Assembly (NCBI GenBank): GCA_015478945.1
Contig: JABUQX010095560.1
Span: 15,001 to 35,132 of the forward strand
DNA: 20,132 nucleotides
Direction of reading: 5' to 3'
Origin: Trachelipus rathkii
Lineage: Eukaryota; Arthropoda; Malacostraca; Isopoda; Trachelipodidae
Both the position numbers and the translations under genes were made by a program. Below are positions 17,286 to 20,132 of the stretch, piece by piece (the stretch's first letter is position 1; each line of letters starts with the position of its first letter). Below the pieces are notes generated by a model. That model did not search any database. It saw only the letters and a program-made list of their open reading frames with translations, and had not been told where the DNA came from.

Positions 17286-17317
17286 GATTAGGGCGGTATA
17301 TGTATGACGGTGAGTGA

Positions 17318-17800
17318 TACTATATTATTTTATAATATACACCTATATATAACTCTTTATTAATATCTTACAGTACATAATATGAACTGAATATGGACCT
17401 TGTTCAAATCTAAGGGAACATCTTAGACCTTTGGTAAAAATGAGGAGAGGTTCATAGTATAGGCTAGGGGGTACGGCTCGTTAGGATAGGGTATATCATA
17501 TGATAATATACTATCAACTAATAGTGATGAGTAGAACGTATATATATTATCTTAGTGACTCACATATAATCATACTCCTATTCATATTCTATATTATATG
17601 ATATATATCAGTAGTTATAGTATAGTATATGACTTACAGATAGTGAGCTAATAATGATGAAAGTAGCTATTATATTATATATACTGATATATATTTTCTC
17701 AATGAATACTTCATCCTATTCGTATATATAGATTAGTCATAAACTAGTGAGGTAGTATATCTCACTCTTAATATATATTAATATATCATAATAATTCAAT
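17318..17800. repeat. Degenerate AT-rich low-complexity region
   Basis: ATATA/TATAG units heavily interrupted by other sequence. This looks like an old or poorly resolved AT array. Confidence 0.55.
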
Positions 17801-20132
17801 TCCTATACCTCTCATAGGGTTCAGCATAATAGGTACTAAACACATATATCGTCAGATCTCTTCCATATAGTTATTTACAGTACCGTCTATATCTCCGTAG
17901 TCTCTATCTCTCCCTCAGCTGATTATGTACATATGAGTAGGTGGACCCCAATGTATTTATATATTAGTCCTTTAGAGATATTTTATAAGTAATAGTTTGT
18001 CTTCTACTCATTGTATCTAGTCTCATCCAGTCAATTTCAATATTATTGTTATGTCACCATTAAACACTGATTTTTCTAGGATCTCCGTATCCACCCTATG
18101 TCATTCTGGTCTTTTACTCAGTGATAGTCAAGTAAAGGTGGGTGATTACAAAGAGTAAATGTAATTCCATTTAAAGGCAATCGTCATACACGCCAACTCC
18201 ACGACCTGTACGTTTATTTTCTTCGTACGCATCATCAAGTTTTATCATTTATTGAAAAGAATGCTCGCTGTTTGTTCTTTCTGTACGAATGATATCAATC
18301 TCCCGCAGTATTATGGACTCATCGTTCTAGGACACCTCCCCTTGGATTACGGATTGCACTTGTATCATTCATACTGAGAGTAGTCGATTGTAGATCTGTT
18401 GTGTCTGGCAGTCATGTTTCCTCACTATAGTGGTGTACCTTGAGACACTCACTATGTGAATTCACGACATATGTGCGATAGTTGTTTACTGGATTAACGA
18501 GACTTGCTAGACGCGGAGCACTATCGCTCTACACGCGGACTTTGATAGTCCAAGAAAGATCCAATTCCTTTTTCCACAGTATGGCTTTTGTAAGTCGAGA
18601 AATCTATAGTCTTTCATACACGTCGCCCTCCCAATTATCTTTCGACATTATGGTGTCTGAGCTGTCTAACACCAGTACATCCCTTTTCACGATTTTCCGG
18701 CTTTTCGAGACTCGAGAACATGCGAAATATAATAAAAATGAAGGAATTCAGGTCAGCTAGTACACCTTCTGCCTCCACATTAAACATCGTAAATCTGTCA
18801 CAAAATTTTATCTTTAATCTCTTTGTCCATTAAATATTATTTAAGCGGTGAGAGAATATGTCATATCTTGCTAATTGATACTTTGCTATCTTACTTAACG
18901 TTTCATCATCATCATTATTATTATTATCGTAATCATTATTATTGCAATTGACTTGATCGGTGTATACCTTGGCTTACCCATTTCTTTACGGATTTATATA
19001 CCACTATCTGTCATTATCGTACAAAAGTATTGTTGTCCACTTTCCACCTTCTCAGTAACATGTGACACCTCTTGGCGTTTCGCTTAATCTAGTGTCATTC
19101 ATTTCAATGACAATGGAACGGCCTCGCGCTACAATCCAGAATGCCATAATCTAACTCTCCCGAATTGATCATTCGTCACAGCCGGCTCCCCCTACTCGGC
19201 GGAACGTTTATTTTCTCAGATCGAGGTAACAATTCACTTAATCCTTGAACCTGTCGCGCATACCACCCAGGGATTGTGTCTATGCCATATTTTTTGCAGG
19301 TGCCAGATTCTTTTGTCTCCAGAACTACCCAATCGGTACGTGCCTCGCACTCACCGAATAATCGACTTTTTCCCATGGGCTTTCACCTCTCACCTTATAG
19401 AAAGTTGTTTGTCTCTGGTCTCACGTCTAATTTTATTTGTATCTATGAATCAAGCCAAAATTTTGTTCTAAAGCATTATGACCAAGACGAGATGTATAGC
19501 TAACTCTTAAAGTGATAGTCACTTTATAGCTTCATTACACACTAGTATCAGACAGAAGAAGAAACTATGATTGGTTCCATTCTGATCTTCTCAGCATATG
19601 CACCCCTTGTCCCCCTCAGAGCCGCGCATAAGCTACCGTTTCGGCGCAGACGTCTTGAGTGTGGATATAGTGAACTTCCTGACCGGTCGCCTAGTAGTTC
19701 CTATTCCTTGTAAAAGCTCATCATCCAAGTACTTTGGGGACAAGACGACAACCTTCGGTCACTCATGAAAAAAACAACATGTGCTACATCTAGCTCCCGT
19801 ACCCTGTTGCAATGGCAGTGTCGGCTATGGTTAGGGTTAGGTATGGGGAGTAGTATCACAGTGGCGTCACTTCGGCAGGGTGTGCGTTTCTGGGAACTGC
19901 TGGTGATGGAGTTGGACGTCATTGAAATTACTTATGCTGATCCTTCTGGGAGAACTTTTCAGTGCTTACAATTAAAATTGTACATACTCCTTTCTCTAAT
20001 AAAATCTATGGCAGCAGATCATTTTCTGCCACCATCCCACCCAACACTCAAGATCGTGTAAAAATGCCCTATTCTCTCCCCCTCCAAAGTCATGCACCCC
20101 CTTTTGGTCTGATAGTGCCTACTATCACAATC
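17801..20132. other. No recognisable gene or repeat to window end
   Basis: About 2.3 kb of mixed sequence. Open frames at 18482-18760, 19274-19503 and 19765-20061 (plus) and at 19176-19376 and 19701-19922 (minus) are short, overlap each other on both strands and carry no motif I recognise. Small features are an (ATC/ATT)n tract at 18903-18942, a TAAAGTGA/TCACTTTA palindrome at 19508-19526 and a TGATAGT/ACTATCA hairpin near 20111-20128. I would not annotate a gene here. Confidence 0.45.
18903..18942. repeat. ATC/ATT trinucleotide microsatellite
   Basis: TCATCATCATCATTATTATT followed by interrupted ATT units, about 40 bp. Confidence 0.85.

Noticed and set aside
18482..18760. 92-codon plus-strand open frame
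   Set aside because: No recognisable domain, no splice or promoter support, and composition like the surrounding sequence.
20010..20030. GGCAG...CTGCC hairpin
   Set aside because: A five-base stem is expected by chance in a window of this size.
19765..20061. 98-codon plus-strand open frame near the right end
   Set aside because: No recognisable motif, overlapped by an open frame on the other strand, and length compatible with chance. A partial unknown exon cannot be excluded.

Overview
The window reads as repeat-dominated, non-coding DNA from an animal nuclear genome. Several stretches of telomere-type TTAGG repeats on both strands, the arthropod telomeric pentamer, point to an arthropod. 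Very long AT dinucleotide arrays, CT/GA microsatellites and two eroded non-LTR retrotransposons fit a decapod crustacean best; that last step is inference. I could not support any host protein-coding gene, rRNA or intact tRNA gene. The long open frames are chance frames in CT-rich, AT-rich or C-rich repeats, or pieces of decayed transposons. Layout: 1-2300 is unassigned sequence with a CT-rich tract, a G-rich patch and AT arrays. 2301-2630 is a small element with ~65 bp terminal inverted repeats (TIRs) around a degenerate TTAGG core. 2640-5750 alternates AT arrays with short unassigned islands and holds copy A of a GC-rich repeat (3790-4085). 6037-6190 is a one-ended copy of a second TTAGG-associated family. 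6390-9830 is best read as one antisense non-LTR retrotransposon (LINE B), split by a 1.94 kb near-palindrome (6866-8808) whose arms are ~950 bp and whose outer ends are flanked by TA. 9988-10683 is a TIR element carrying copy B of the GC-rich repeat. 10690-11950 is mostly AT arrays plus a CT tract. 12163-12412 is a one-ended TTAGG-family copy. 12450-13670 is a second antisense LINE (LINE A), 5'-truncated, with an AATAAA signal and poly(A), split by a complete 178 bp TIR-(CCTAA)n-TIR element. 13712-14600 is a GA microsatellite followed by a 56 bp minisatellite. 15009-15115 is a short hairpin element with a hAT-like end, and 15615-15705 is a possible tRNA-derived SINE head on the minus strand. 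From about 15740 to the end I recognise nothing except minor simple repeats and small hairpins. Nothing here works together as a gene system. The biology is the nesting of mobile elements (DNA elements inserted in LINEs) and the repeated association of TTAGG arrays with inverted-repeat ends, which suggests that telomere-like arrays are spread by, or born inside, non-autonomous elements. Indels are dense, both between repeat arms and in the RT frames. That fits either old elements or a noisy long-read consensus, and sequence alone cannot separate the two.
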